Origin: CAYFXA01 sp964347135
Lineage (GTDB): Bacteria; Patescibacteriota; Microgenomatia; PFEM01; JAHIFH01
Length of the DNA: 50,888 nucleotides
Reading direction: 5' to 3'
NCBI GenBank assembly: GCA_964347135.1
Contig: CAYFXA010000019.1
Coordinates: 1 to 50,888, forward strand
How positions within the stretch are numbered: position 1 is the stretch's first letter; the number at the start of each line of letters is the position of its first letter. The translations under genes were made by a program, and so were the position numbers. The notes below the pieces were generated by a model. The model ran no database searches and was not told the origin of the DNA. It worked only from the letters and a program-made list of their open reading frames with translations. Positions 8,086 through 15,837 of the stretch are shown here, piece after piece.

Positions 8086-9715
8086 AAAAGTTAGTTATAA
8101 ATATCCAGGGACAGAACATTGGGTTTTAAAAAATGTCAATCTGGAAATTCCCATTGGCTCTTTTTTTGTTTTAATTGGTCCTTCGGGTTCAGGAAAAACG
8201 ACTTTGGTTTCTCTGGCTCGAGGATTTGCCCAAGAGTGGGGTGGGGAATTGAAAGGAAAAATTTCAGTTAATGGAGAGGGAATAGAAAAAAAAGATATTG
8301 CTGAACTGGGTAAGAAAGTTGGTTTAATCTTCCAAAATCCTGCTCTCCAACTCCATCAGCTAAGAGTAATTGATGAAGTCATGAGCGCACCCATGTATCA
8401 AGGCTTGCCTTTTGAAGAATGTCAAAAAAAAGCCAAAAAACTAGTCAATGAAATTTTAGGTAAGAAGTTTTATTATCGCTCTCCCAGTGACCTTTCTTCT
8501 GGAGAACAGCAAAAAACTGCTTTAGCCGCTAGCCTGTCGATGGAAGCTGATATCCTTCTTTTAGACGAACCGCTTTCTTTTCTTGACACCAAAGCTGACC
8601 AAGAAGTTTTAAAAATAATTCTTGATCTTCATAAAAAAGGAAAAACAATTGTTGTTGCTACTCACGATATTGAAGAAGTAGCTCGCTATGCCACCCACAT
8701 GGCTCTTTTGGATAAAGGGAAATTGGTTTTAGAGGGAAAGCCAGAGAAAGTTCTTTACAGTCAGGAAACAGAAAAAATTTTAACCACACCTTTGTCAGTC
8801 AAAGCCGCCAAAGGCTTAATTAAAAAGAAAAAACTTAAAGATAAAGTTCTTAGCTGGCAGGATTTGTTGGATAAAACTAGTTTGAGACCTAAAAAAACCA
8901 GAAAGAAAAAGGAAAAACCAAAAGAAACGATTTTATCATTGGAAAATGTTTCTTATTCATATTCAGGAACAAAAAGGGGAGTGAAAAACATTAATCTTGA
9001 AATTTTTAAAAATGAGATTTTAGGAATTGTTGGCGCTAATGGGTCAGGGAAAACAACCTTAGCTAAATTAATCCTGGGGCTTTTAAAGCCAAAAAAAGGA
9101 AGAATTGAGTTAGAAAAAGAGAATATAACCAAACTTTCAACTTCAGAAAGAGCCAAAAAAATAGGCTATGTTACCCAAGATCCAATGGACATGTTTTTTG
9201 AAACTGATATCTGGAATGAAGTGGCGGCCGGACCAAAATTCTTGAAATTGTCTCAACCAAAAGAAAAAGCAGAGAAGATTTTAAAGCAACTTAATCTCTG
9301 GCAATACAAAGAAAAACACCCTGACTCTATTTCTGGCGGAGAAAAAAGTCTTTTGGGAATTGCGGACATTTTGGTTAATGAACCCGAAATTTTACTCTTA
9401 GATGAACCCGAATTTGGTTTAGATCCAAAGAATTGGCGGAAGATTACAGGGATAGCAAGGGACTTAAGAAGAGCAGGAAAAACCATTATTGTTATTACCC
9501 AGGACTTAGAAATTACCACCTTTCTCTGTGATAGAATTGTTTTAATGAAGGATGGTGAAATCCTCAAACAAGGAACTCCTAAAGAAATCTTTACTGATTT
9601 TAATCTCCTCAAACGCGCCCATCTGAATCCCCTACCAATGTTTAATTTCTTAAACTATGTTTCCGATAATGCCCTGGAATCAGAAGAAAAATTCATTAAG
9701 GGTTTAACCAAATGA
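8066..9715 (+). CDS. Fused two-domain ECF transporter ATPase (EcfA-EcfA')
   Basis: This 549-aa protein carries two ABC ATPase domains in one chain; many ECF systems have two separate proteins. Domain 1: Walker A GPSGSGKTT at 38-46, Q-loop FQNP at 89-92, signature LSSGEQQ at 143-149, Walker B 163-169, switch His200. A Lys-rich linker covers about 251-286. Domain 2: Walker A GANGSGKTT at 323-331, Q371, signature SISGGEK at 421-427, Walker B 442-448 followed by EFGLDP. In domain 2 the switch position reads TQD (Gln479) instead of His, so the two ATP sites may be unequal. The text after each Q-loop (Q-helix) resembles ECF ATPases. It would energise EcfT (16397) and the ten membrane paralogs that follow directly, starting with an ATGA overlap. 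Confidence 0.92.
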   Translation: MKALQFEKVSYKYPGTEHWVLKNVNLEIPIGSFFVLIGPSGSGKTTLVSLARGFAQEWGGELKGKISVNGEGIEKKDIAELGKKVGLIFQNPALQLHQLRVIDEVMSAPMYQGLPFEECQKKAKKLVNEILGKKFYYRSPSDLSSGEQQKTALAASLSMEADILLLDEPLSFLDTKADQEVLKIILDLHKKGKTIVVATHDIEEVARYATHMALLDKGKLVLEGKPEKVLYSQETEKILTTPLSVKAAKGLIKKKKLKDKVLSWQDLLDKTSLRPKKTRKKKEKPKETILSLENVSYSYSGTKRGVKNINLEIFKNEILGIVGANGSGKTTLAKLILGLLKPKKGRIELEKENITKLSTSERAKKIGYVTQDPMDMFFETDIWNEVAAGPKFLKLSQPKEKAEKILKQLNLWQYKEKHPDSISGGEKSLLGIADILVNEPEILLLDEPEFGLDPKNWRKITGIARDLRRAGKTIIVITQDLEITTFLCDRIVLMKDGEILKQGTPKEIFTDFNLLKRAHLNPLPMFNFLNYVSDNALESEEKFIKGLTK

Positions 9716-10278
9716 AAAAAGGTTGGACAATAACGAAATTGATAACTGTAGGGGCTTTTGGGGTGTTGAGAGTTTTTCTATGGGTACCTTTTTCAGCTAT
9801 TTTTGTCACCACAGGTAATTATTTTGTTTTAATTATCTCACTTTTTTTATTTTCCTTTATCAGCGTTTTTAGCTTATTAGTCATAAGACAATTTGGAACT
9901 CTAACAATTCAGACTTTTATCGAATATATGCTAGAACTACCTATTCCTAGTGTAGTCTTTAAGCCTCTTGGAATTGTTCTTGCCCTAATTCGTTCTTTAA
10001 TAGTTGACGCAATATTTTATTTTTTAAGGAAAAAAGAAAAACTTGCTTCTCTGGTAAGTGGAGGAACGAATGGGTATTTTTTAGCTTTGTTTGCCTTTTT
10101 AACTTATTTATTATTGGATATACCTGGGGCGGAAAACGTACCTCCTATTTTCTTTGGACCAGTAGGGGTGATTTTAACTCTAGTTATCTTTCCTGTAGGG
10201 ATGGCAGGTGGATATTTGGGATATTTAATCTACCAAAAAATCAAAAACACAACCGTAGTTAAAAGGATCCAACAATGA
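9712..10278 (+). CDS. ECF S-component-like membrane protein, array copy 1
   Basis: This 188-aa protein is predicted to have six helices with both basic termini inside. The conserved features are W5, T8-K9-L10, QFG at 60-62, Asp99, GGYLGY near 166-171 and the tail KNTTVVKRIQQ. Size and topology fit the substrate-binding S-component of ECF transporters, whose first helix carries small residues that touch EcfT; here that segment is ITVGAFGVL. It is closest to copies 2 and 3 (shared ENxPxIF-type segment near 141-147). The substrate is unknown. It starts with ATGA on the ATPase stop and is translated with copy 2 by another ATGA overlap. Confidence 0.85.
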   Translation: MKKGWTITKLITVGAFGVLRVFLWVPFSAIFVTTGNYFVLIISLFLFSFISVFSLLVIRQFGTLTIQTFIEYMLELPIPSVVFKPLGIVLALIRSLIVDAIFYFLRKKEKLASLVSGGTNGYFLALFAFLTYLLLDIPGAENVPPIFFGPVGVILTLVIFPVGMAGGYLGYLIYQKIKNTTVVKRIQQ

Positions 10279-10847
10279 AAAAAGGCTGGACAACAACGAA
10301 ATTAATAACAGTGGGTGGTTTGGTAGCCCTAAAACTTTTGGTCACAGTTTTCTTTTACACATCTTTTCTGGCCATATCTGGAAGTGTTTTTTCAGGAATA
10401 TCTTATGTGCTGATTGGTCCATTTTTTACTGTTTTAGTTTCATTGATAATTGACCAGTTTGGTTCGGTACTTATTTTTTCAATTCTAAGATTTATTATTG
10501 AACTACCGCTTCCCTCGATATTTCCAGAAATCGTGAATTTTGTCTTTTTATTAGTTATAGGTTTAACAATCGATTCGTTTTACTCAAAATTAAAAGCAAA
10601 AAAACAATTTTTCAGCTTTCTAAGCGGTTTTGTTTATAACTTCTTAAATATGATGATTTTAGTTTTTTTATATTTTACAATCGGCGTTCCTGCTGCTGAA
10701 AATATTCCTAAAATTTTTGAGGTTCCTGTTGTTATTATGATTATAACTTTTCTTATTTCAATTGGAGGAGGCTTTTCTGGATGTTTAGCTTTTTTAGTCT
10801 ACGGAAAAATCAAAAATACATCAATGGTTAAGCGAATCCAAGCATGA
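10275..10847 (+). CDS. ECF S-component-like membrane protein, array copy 2
   Basis: This 190-aa paralog has the array's N-terminal signature (W5, TTTKL), QFG at 61-63, Asp100 and the tail KNTSMVKRIQA. Its closest relative is copy 3: both have PLP/PTP-SIFP followed by IVNF near residues 78-89, and a YFTIG segment followed by AENIP/TENIP near 133-145. The core differs clearly from copies 4-10, which suggests another substrate if these are S-components. Just upstream of the ATG the DNA reads AAAAGGAT, so the codons for the previous protein's K-R also offer a Shine-Dalgarno sequence. Confidence 0.85.
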   Translation: MKKGWTTTKLITVGGLVALKLLVTVFFYTSFLAISGSVFSGISYVLIGPFFTVLVSLIIDQFGSVLIFSILRFIIELPLPSIFPEIVNFVFLLVIGLTIDSFYSKLKAKKQFFSFLSGFVYNFLNMMILVFLYFTIGVPAAENIPKIFEVPVVIMIITFLISIGGGFSGCLAFLVYGKIKNTSMVKRIQA

Positions 10848-11416
10848 AAAAGGGTTGGACGATAACGAAATTAATTGCTGTGGGGTCTATTGCTGTTGTT
10901 AGATTTTTAGTTCGGGTTTTAATCTATGTCACCATTTTATTAACAACCGGCAGTGTTTTTGCTGGGGTATTAGCCCTAATCATTGCTCCTTTCTTTATTG
11001 TTTTTACAGTTCTGGTTGCTAACCAATTTGGGACGGCAACGATTTTTTCTCTAATGGGTTTCTTTATGGATTTGCCAACACCATCGATTTTTCCCAAAAT
11101 AGTTAACTTTTTTTTAGCATTAGTCGCGGGCTTGACTTTAGATGCACTTTTCTTATTGTTAAGAACCCGAAAAAAAACCTTCAGTTTTTGGGGTGGGTTT
11201 ATTTTTAATTTTGCCCATTTGCCCTTTTGTCTTGTTCTTTACTTTACAATTGGTTTACCCGGCACAGAAAATATTCCTAAATTCATTATTAGACCTAACT
11301 GGATATTTGCCATTACTTTTCTAGTCTCAATTTTAGGAGGCCTTTTTGGATTACTAGGACATTTTGGTTATGAGAAAATCAAAAACACTTCAGTAGTTAA
11401 AAGGATCCAACAATGA
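10844..11416 (+). CDS. ECF S-component-like membrane protein, array copy 3
   Basis: This 190-aa paralog has W5, TITKL, QFG at 61-63, Asp100 and the tail KNTSVVKRIQQ. It pairs with copy 2 by its SIFPKIVNF segment and its YFTIG...ENIPK segment. Helix 1 contains IAVGSIAVV in the place of the small-residue face expected to contact EcfT. It also has GGLFGLLG near 165-172, in the position of GGYLGY in other copies. ATGA overlaps at both ends keep it in the same operon. The substrate is unknown. Confidence 0.85.
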   Translation: MKKGWTITKLIAVGSIAVVRFLVRVLIYVTILLTTGSVFAGVLALIIAPFFIVFTVLVANQFGTATIFSLMGFFMDLPTPSIFPKIVNFFLALVAGLTLDALFLLLRTRKKTFSFWGGFIFNFAHLPFCLVLYFTIGLPGTENIPKFIIRPNWIFAITFLVSILGGLFGLLGHFGYEKIKNTSVVKRIQQ

Positions 11417-11967
11417 AAAAAGGCTGGACACTGACCAAACTTGTTGCTGCCGGTAGTTTAGCGGCAATGAATTTAGTTTTAGCGATTCTTGGAGCAATAA
11501 TTTCTGCTTTTGTGGGTAGTCCTTTAATTGGTGGTTTTATTAATATGGCGGTATTGATTATTACTCTTCTTGTAATTAATACATTTGGAGCAGCTGCTAT
11601 TTACATGACAATCTTGGGTGTTTTATTTTTACCTTTGCCTACCCAGGGAGTACCTGGTTTTGCTCCTAAAGTTATTCTTTTAGGTTTAGGAGGTTTGTCA
11701 GCAGATATAATTTATTCTCTTTTTAAGAGAAATAAACTGATAGCTTCAGTTTTAGTGGGAGGAATAGAGGTGCCTCTTGCTTGGACTCTACTATTTAAAA
11801 CTGGTCTCTGGTTTGGTATAGGGGGAATGGAGCAATTCGCCAAAATTCTTTCCACTCCAATAGGAATCGTTAGCGCTTTTACTGCTGGAGGCGTTGGAGG
11901 ATTACTCGGATACGGAATCTATTATAAAATTAAAGATAGCCACGCAGTTAAAAGAATTCAACAATGA
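11413..11967 (+). CDS. ECF S-component-like membrane protein, array copy 4
   Basis: This 184-aa paralog has W5, TLTKL, TFG at 57-59 (Thr replaces the usual Gln), Asp98, GGLLGY near 162-167 and the tail KDSHAVKRIQQ. Its ILGAIIS...VGSPL segment and its VPGFAPKV loop resemble copies 8 and 10 more than copies 1-3. The central helices contain several Gly clusters (GLGGLSAD). It is linked to copies 3 and 5 by ATGA overlaps. Confidence 0.85.
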   Translation: MKKGWTLTKLVAAGSLAAMNLVLAILGAIISAFVGSPLIGGFINMAVLIITLLVINTFGAAAIYMTILGVLFLPLPTQGVPGFAPKVILLGLGGLSADIIYSLFKRNKLIASVLVGGIEVPLAWTLLFKTGLWFGIGGMEQFAKILSTPIGIVSAFTAGGVGGLLGYGIYYKIKDSHAVKRIQQ

Positions 11968-12512
11968 GAAAGGGTTGGACAACAACGAAATTGATAGCTA
12001 CAGGAGCTCTGGGAGTTTTATGGGCGGTTATTTCTTTACCTGGATTGTCAATCGGTTTAATAACCCATCTTTTTTCAGGAAGCCTGGCTGGATTAATGCT
12101 TCCTTTAACCGTTCTTATTATCAGACAGTTTGGAGCGGGAACAATCGCTACGTTTGTTTTTAGTCTTTTAACAACACCCCTTTCTACACTTGGCCCAGTT
12201 TTTCTTATTCCCCGACTTTTGCTTGATACTTCGCTGGGGTTTACTGTTGATTTACTTTATTTATATTTACGCAGAAACGATAAAATAGCTGCCCTTGCGA
12301 CTGGTTTTTTCACCACTTCGGTCTGGGCTTTTGTCATGGCCAAAGTTCTTATTCTGCTTGGTTCAGAAACAGTTGAGAGGAGTTTGAGGTTTATTCTTTC
12401 GTCACCACTGATTTTAACATTTCTCTTTAGCGGACTAATTAAAGGTTTTATAGCCTATTTGGTTTATATGAAAATAAAAGAAGCAGCAGTGATTAAAAGA
12501 ATACAAACATGA
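11964..12512 (+). CDS. ECF S-component-like membrane protein, array copy 5
   Basis: At 182 aa this is the shortest copy. It starts MRKGW instead of MKKGW, then TTTKL, QFG at 55-57, Asp96 and the tail KEAAVIKRIQT. It lacks the PGFxPK loop of most of copies 4-10; the segment reads GPVFLIPRLL. It also lacks the GGxxGY motif of the last helix and has KGFIAYLVY instead. It is the most divergent of the ten in the core while keeping both end segments. It is linked by ATGA overlaps to copies 4 and 6. Confidence 0.84.
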   Translation: MRKGWTTTKLIATGALGVLWAVISLPGLSIGLITHLFSGSLAGLMLPLTVLIIRQFGAGTIATFVFSLLTTPLSTLGPVFLIPRLLLDTSLGFTVDLLYLYLRRNDKIAALATGFFTTSVWAFVMAKVLILLGSETVERSLRFILSSPLILTFLFSGLIKGFIAYLVYMKIKEAAVIKRIQT

Positions 12513-13102
12513 AGACAAATTGGACTACAACAAAATTGATAGCTGCAGGAAGTGTTGGCGTGGCAATGCTTATCCTTTCTCTTGCTGGTGGAATATTAAA
12601 CTCCGTGACTGGAATCACTGGAGTAGGAGGATTAATTAATGTTTTTATTCAAGGGGGTCTGACTACTTTTATAGTCTTGACCACACAGCAATTTGGATCA
12701 GCGACAATAACTTGGTTAGTATTTAGTTTTCTAGCTACCGCCCTGCCGATAATGGGGCCACCAGGTTTTTTCTTTAAAATATTTAACGGAATACTAATTG
12801 GCGTTTGTTCAGATATCGCCTATTTATTTTTATCCGGGAAGCGAGAAAAAGTCATTGGTATTGTCATTGGCGGGGTAAGTATGGCTTCTGCCAATGTTCC
12901 CTTGTTAATCGCCTTGGCTTTATTGGGAATTAACTGGTTGGCAATTGCTGAGAGATTATCTGAATTATTTGTAACTTTTCCGGGTTTTCTTTTTCTTTTC
13001 TTTTCTTCTTTTCTTATAGGAATGATGGCAGGATTTTTGGGCTGGATTGCGTACGATAAACTTAAAGATACTGCTGCAATTAAACGAATTCAGGGAGTTT
13101 AA
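12509..13102 (+). CDS. ECF S-component-like membrane protein, array copy 6
   Basis: At 197 aa this is the longest copy. It has MKTNW, TTTKL, QFG at 61-63, Asp102, a GPPGFFFK loop and the tail KDTAAIKRIQGV. It is nearly a twin of copy 7: 46 of the first 60 residues are identical, and the GGLINVF and QGGLTTF segments are shared. It ends the first run of the array. Its stop overlaps, tail to tail, the stop of the minus-strand TrmB gene by 4 bp, so there is no room for a dedicated terminator between them. Confidence 0.86.
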   Translation: MKTNWTTTKLIAAGSVGVAMLILSLAGGILNSVTGITGVGGLINVFIQGGLTTFIVLTTQQFGSATITWLVFSFLATALPIMGPPGFFFKIFNGILIGVCSDIAYLFLSGKREKVIGIVIGGVSMASANVPLLIALALLGINWLAIAERLSELFVTFPGFLFLFFSSFLIGMMAGFLGWIAYDKLKDTAAIKRIQGV

Positions 13103-13887
13103 CTTTTCTTTTTCTCTGGTAGATTTTTGCCTTCAAGATTTTTCCAGGCAATATCCCAAAGAAATTTCATTGCTTCAACAATTTCTTTACTCTCTATAAT
13201 CATCCCCGAGAAAGGTTTTTTTAAGGAAATGAGGGCGATTTTATCGCCATAGATAATCACATAAGAATTAAGTTTGATTGTTTCAGGTAGAAAGCGATAT
13301 TCGCGAAAACTAAGCTCTTTCTGAAAGTATCTTTTCACTATCTCGGGATGTTTGTCAGTGATGATATGACTTTTTGTTTTCCCTATCTGTCGACGACGAT
13401 GAGTAATTCGCTGATTAACTTCTTTGAGATCAACATTTTCGAAGGCTTTACTGAGAGATCCGAGCTCAAAAGAATCCTCTTTCTCTCGAAGAAAATCTTC
13501 AATGATATTCCAACCTCCCGCGAGACCCTCGTAGAATCTTACCTTTGGAGCCCCAGGTGTTTTTTTAGTAATCGCCTTAAGCTGGGGGATTAAGCTTTTA
13601 ATTATTTTTCTTTTTTGATTGATTTTCTTTTGAAAATGTTTTTCTTCCTGGGTAATGCTTTCCTGAAGCTTATCTGGTTTTTCGGCAATGAAAACTCTTT
13701 TTTTACCCCTTCTTCCCTCAGTGACAAGACCCAGTTTTTTGAGTCTATTGAGACAGGAATAGATTGTTGTTCGTTTTACACCAGAAGAAGATGTTAGGGA
13801 CTTAATGGTTGCTGTTCCTTGTTCAAGAACAGTAAGATAAACTTTAATTTCGTTTTCCGTTAATCCAAGACTTTTTAGCTCTTCCAT
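13099..13887 (-). CDS. TrmB-family winged-helix transcription regulator
   Basis: The ATG at 13887 is chosen because AAGGAGGG lies three bases upstream and the protein then starts MEELKSLGLTENEIKVYLTV, the usual TrmB N-terminus; an in-frame TTG at 13926 would run through an inverted repeat. The 262-aa product has a winged helix (about 1-70, recognition helix near VKRTTIYSCLNRL), a charged coiled coil (about 75-110) and a C-terminal effector-type domain (from about PKVRFYEG). TrmB proteins sense small molecules, often sugars, and repress or activate transport genes. Its place between copies 6 and 7, divergent from copy 7, makes the array its likely target. The effector is unknown. Confidence 0.88.
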   Translation of the reverse strand: MEELKSLGLTENEIKVYLTVLEQGTATIKSLTSSSGVKRTTIYSCLNRLKKLGLVTEGRRGKKRVFIAEKPDKLQESITQEEKHFQKKINQKRKIIKSLIPQLKAITKKTPGAPKVRFYEGLAGGWNIIEDFLREKEDSFELGSLSKAFENVDLKEVNQRITHRRRQIGKTKSHIITDKHPEIVKRYFQKELSFREYRFLPETIKLNSYVIIYGDKIALISLKKPFSGMIIESKEIVEAMKFLWDIAWKNLEGKNLPEKKKS

Positions 13888-13905
13888 TACCCTCCTTACC
13901 TGAAA

Positions 13906-13926
13906 TTGACGACATTGCTTCGTCAA
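13906..13926. promoter_or_regulatory. Perfect inverted repeat, likely TrmB operator
   Basis: TTGACGA, seven bases, then TCGTCAA: a perfect 7-bp arm palindrome 18 bp upstream of the TrmB ATG and downstream of its likely promoter. This is a good place for autoregulation. The same TTGAC word recurs at 13968-13972 and 13997-14001. Confidence 0.55.
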
Positions 13927-13943
13927 CGTTTTTCTCTATAAAT

Positions 13944-13972
13944 AGCCTAACATTCTCGGTAATTTTTGTCAA
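13944..13972 (-). promoter_or_regulatory. Predicted promoter of the TrmB gene
   Basis: Read on the minus strand, a consensus -35 TTGACA (13972-13967) is followed after 17 bp by TAGGCT (13949-13944), a weak -10. Transcription would start near 13937, just before the inverted repeat. Confidence 0.45.
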
Positions 13973-13991
13973 GTTTGGAATTCTGTCGATA

Positions 13992-14025
13992 TGTCATTGA
14001 CAGGAATTTCATTGATATTTAAGAT
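13992..14025 (+). promoter_or_regulatory. Predicted promoter of copies 7-10 with embedded palindrome
   Basis: A consensus -35 TTGACA at 13997-14002, a 17-bp spacer and -10 TAAGAT at 14020-14025. The -35 is one arm of the palindrome TGTCA-T-TGACA (13992-14002), so a regulator bound there would cover the -35. TAAGAT also serves as the likely -10 of glyQS and ftsZ in this window. Copy 7 follows at 14049 with AAGGAAG at 14035-14041. Confidence 0.6.
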
Positions 14026-14048
14026 TTGGCTGAAAAGGAAGATTTGCG

Positions 14049-14633
14049 ATGAAAAAAGGTTGGACAACAACGAAATTGATAGTTGCAGGAAGTGTTGGCG
14101 TAACAATGCTTATCTTTTCTCTTGCCGGGGGAGTGTTAAATGCCGCTACAGGTATTTCTGGAATTGGAGGACTAATTAACGTTTTTGTTCAAGGGGGACT
14201 AACGACTTTTGTTGTTTTAACAGTGAGGCAGTTTGGTTCTGCTATGGTTGCCTGGTTAGTGCTAACGATCTTAGCGATTCCTTTACCAATTATTGGCCCT
14301 GCTGGCTTCTTTTTTAAAGTATTAAACGGTTTATTCATTGGTATTTGTTCAGATCTTGCCTGTTGGCAATTTAGAAAACATGAGAGGATGGTTGGCATAT
14401 TGGTGGGCGGAGCCAGTACTGCTTCTGTGGCAATCGCGTTTTTCGTTTTAAGTCTTTTCGGCATCAAATGGTTATTAGTTGCAGAGAAAGTATCTGAGGC
14501 ATTGTTAACATTTCCCGGAGTAATCATTTTTGTTTTGCTTGCATTTATTGTAGGAATGTTGCCTGGATACTTAGGTTGGTTTATCTACGAAAAGCTTAAG
14601 GGCACCTCAGTGATTAAGCGAGTTCAAGCATGA
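14049..14633 (+). CDS. ECF S-component-like membrane protein, array copy 7
   Basis: This 194-aa paralog has W5, TTTKL, QFG at 61-63, Asp102, the GPAGFFFK loop, GYLGW near the last helix and the tail KGTSVIKRVQA. It is the sister of copy 6, with high similarity also at DNA level, so this pair is probably the youngest duplication in the array. Unlike most copies it has its own promoter and a clear ribosome binding site (AAGGAAG, seven bases before ATG), because it begins the second run after the divergent regulator. It ends with ATGA onto copy 8. Confidence 0.86.
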   Translation: MKKGWTTTKLIVAGSVGVTMLIFSLAGGVLNAATGISGIGGLINVFVQGGLTTFVVLTVRQFGSAMVAWLVLTILAIPLPIIGPAGFFFKVLNGLFIGICSDLACWQFRKHERMVGILVGGASTASVAIAFFVLSLFGIKWLLVAEKVSEALLTFPGVIIFVLLAFIVGMLPGYLGWFIYEKLKGTSVIKRVQA

Positions 14634-15193
14634 AGAAAAGCTGGACAACAACTAAATTAATAGTTGCGGGAAGCTTGGGAGTTCTAAGTCTGCTTTTGCA
14701 ACTTTTCGGAGCTGTAATTGCAGCCGTGACTGGCACCCCATTAACTAGTGGTGTTATTGGGAGATTAATAGGACCAGCTTTAATAGTAGTCTGTTTGCTT
14801 GTAGTTGATCAAATTGGAGCGGCAACAATAATGTACTTTGTTTTAGGAACATTAGCATTACCTTTTCACATATCGGGAATACCCGGATTTTTACCAAAAG
14901 TGCTTATCTTAATTGTTGAGGGGTTTATTTCGGATATCTTGTACTTCTATTTGAAGCAGAATAAATTAATCTTTGCACTTGTGGTGGGAGCGATGAGTCA
15001 GTTGTATGTTGCGGTCGCTGTTGTAGAAGTAGGGCGACTGTTTAACATGCCTGGAATCGAAAAAACAGCGAAATTTTTATATTCTCCTTTATTAATCCCC
15101 GGTCTTATTTTTCCAGCTGCTGGAGGGTATCTAGGTTATTTTATTTTCCAGAAGATTGAAAATACCGCTATTGTCAAAAGAATTCAGGGGTAA
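14630..15193 (+). CDS. ECF S-component-like membrane protein, array copy 8
   Basis: This 187-aa paralog starts MKKSW and has TTTKL, QIG at 61-63 (Ile for Phe), Asp102, the loop IPGFLPKV, GGYLGY near 165-170 and the tail ENTAIVKRIQG. It resembles copy 10: both have LFGAxIxAVTG near 25-35 and VGRLFxxPGIE near 134-144. It ends with TAA and a 77-bp gap to copy 9, the only plus-strand break in the second run. Confidence 0.86.
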   Translation: MKKSWTTTKLIVAGSLGVLSLLLQLFGAVIAAVTGTPLTSGVIGRLIGPALIVVCLLVVDQIGAATIMYFVLGTLALPFHISGIPGFLPKVLILIVEGFISDILYFYLKQNKLIFALVVGAMSQLYVAVAVVEVGRLFNMPGIEKTAKFLYSPLLIPGLIFPAAGGYLGYFIFQKIENTAIVKRIQG

Positions 15194-15240
15194 ACTGCTT
15201 GTCCACCTCTGATTCACTCCGAATTTCATTTCCTAAATGA

Positions 15241-15246
15241 TATAAT
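15241..15246 (+). promoter_or_regulatory. -10 element for copies 9-10 and ecfT
   Basis: A perfect TATAAT in the gap between copies 8 and 9, 24 bp before the copy 9 ATG. I see no good -35 at 16-18 bp. An AAGG at 15263-15266 can serve as ribosome binding site. Copies 9, 10 and ecfT may therefore be expressed separately from copies 7-8. Confidence 0.45.
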
Positions 15247-15270
15247 TGCCTTAGAACGTCTTAAGGTAAG

Positions 15271-15837
15271 ATGAAAAAAGGCTGGACAACAACGAAGTTG
15301 ATAGCTACCGGAAGTTTGGGGGTTCTAGGAACCCTGATTTTTATTCCCTTTATGGTTCTTTCCCAAGTAATTCAGATGCCTGGGCTTTTTATTCTAACAG
15401 CCGCTTTTTTAATTCCCTCAATTCTCATTCCTGGATTGTTTGTTATCAATCAGTTTGGCGCCGCAGCGATTGGAACAACGGTGCTAATGATATTAACCCT
15501 ACCCACTGGCTTTTCTGGCCCTCCAGGTTTTTTGCCAAAGGTTCTTCTTGGCCCCACAGTGGGGATAATAATTGATTTTCTATATCTAATATTGAAGAAA
15601 AAGGAAAAACTCGCAGCTTATGTAATTGCCATCAGTGCCATTTTCATTCAAGAGATTTTCTATATTTCCATGCTTCTTTTGTTTTCAATACCGGGTGGAA
15701 AAGAGTCATTAAAACTCCTGATTTCTCCAATCGGAATTGGCTTTATTCTTTTTCATGGAACTTTAGGTGGAACTCTTGGCTATATTATTTTAAAAAAAAT
15801 TAGAAACACGGCCATTGTTAAAAGGATTCAAGCATGA
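15271..15837 (+). CDS. ECF S-component-like membrane protein, array copy 9
   Basis: This 188-aa paralog has W5, TTTKL, QFG at 61-63, a PPGFLPKV loop, Asp102, GGTLGY near 166-171 and the tail RNTAIVKRIQA. Its second helix region (MPGLFILTAAF) and fifth helix (IFIQEIFYISML) differ from all others, so it forms its own branch. It has its own TATAAT upstream. It ends with ATGA onto copy 10. The substrate is unknown. Confidence 0.86.
   Translation: MKKGWTTTKLIATGSLGVLGTLIFIPFMVLSQVIQMPGLFILTAAFLIPSILIPGLFVINQFGAAAIGTTVLMILTLPTGFSGPPGFLPKVLLGPTVGIIIDFLYLILKKKEKLAAYVIAISAIFIQEIFYISMLLLFSIPGGKESLKLLISPIGIGFILFHGTLGGTLGYIILKKIRNTAIVKRIQA

Noticed and set aside
13888..13926. TTG start at 13926 for the TrmB gene, giving 275 aa
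   Set aside because: The ATG at 13887 has AAGGAGGG upstream and gives the usual TrmB N-terminus; the longer form would translate through a perfect inverted repeat.
14189..14527. Antisense open frames within the array and other long minus-strand frames
   Set aside because: They mirror hydrophobic coding on the plus strand, lack ribosome binding sites and have no recognisable product.
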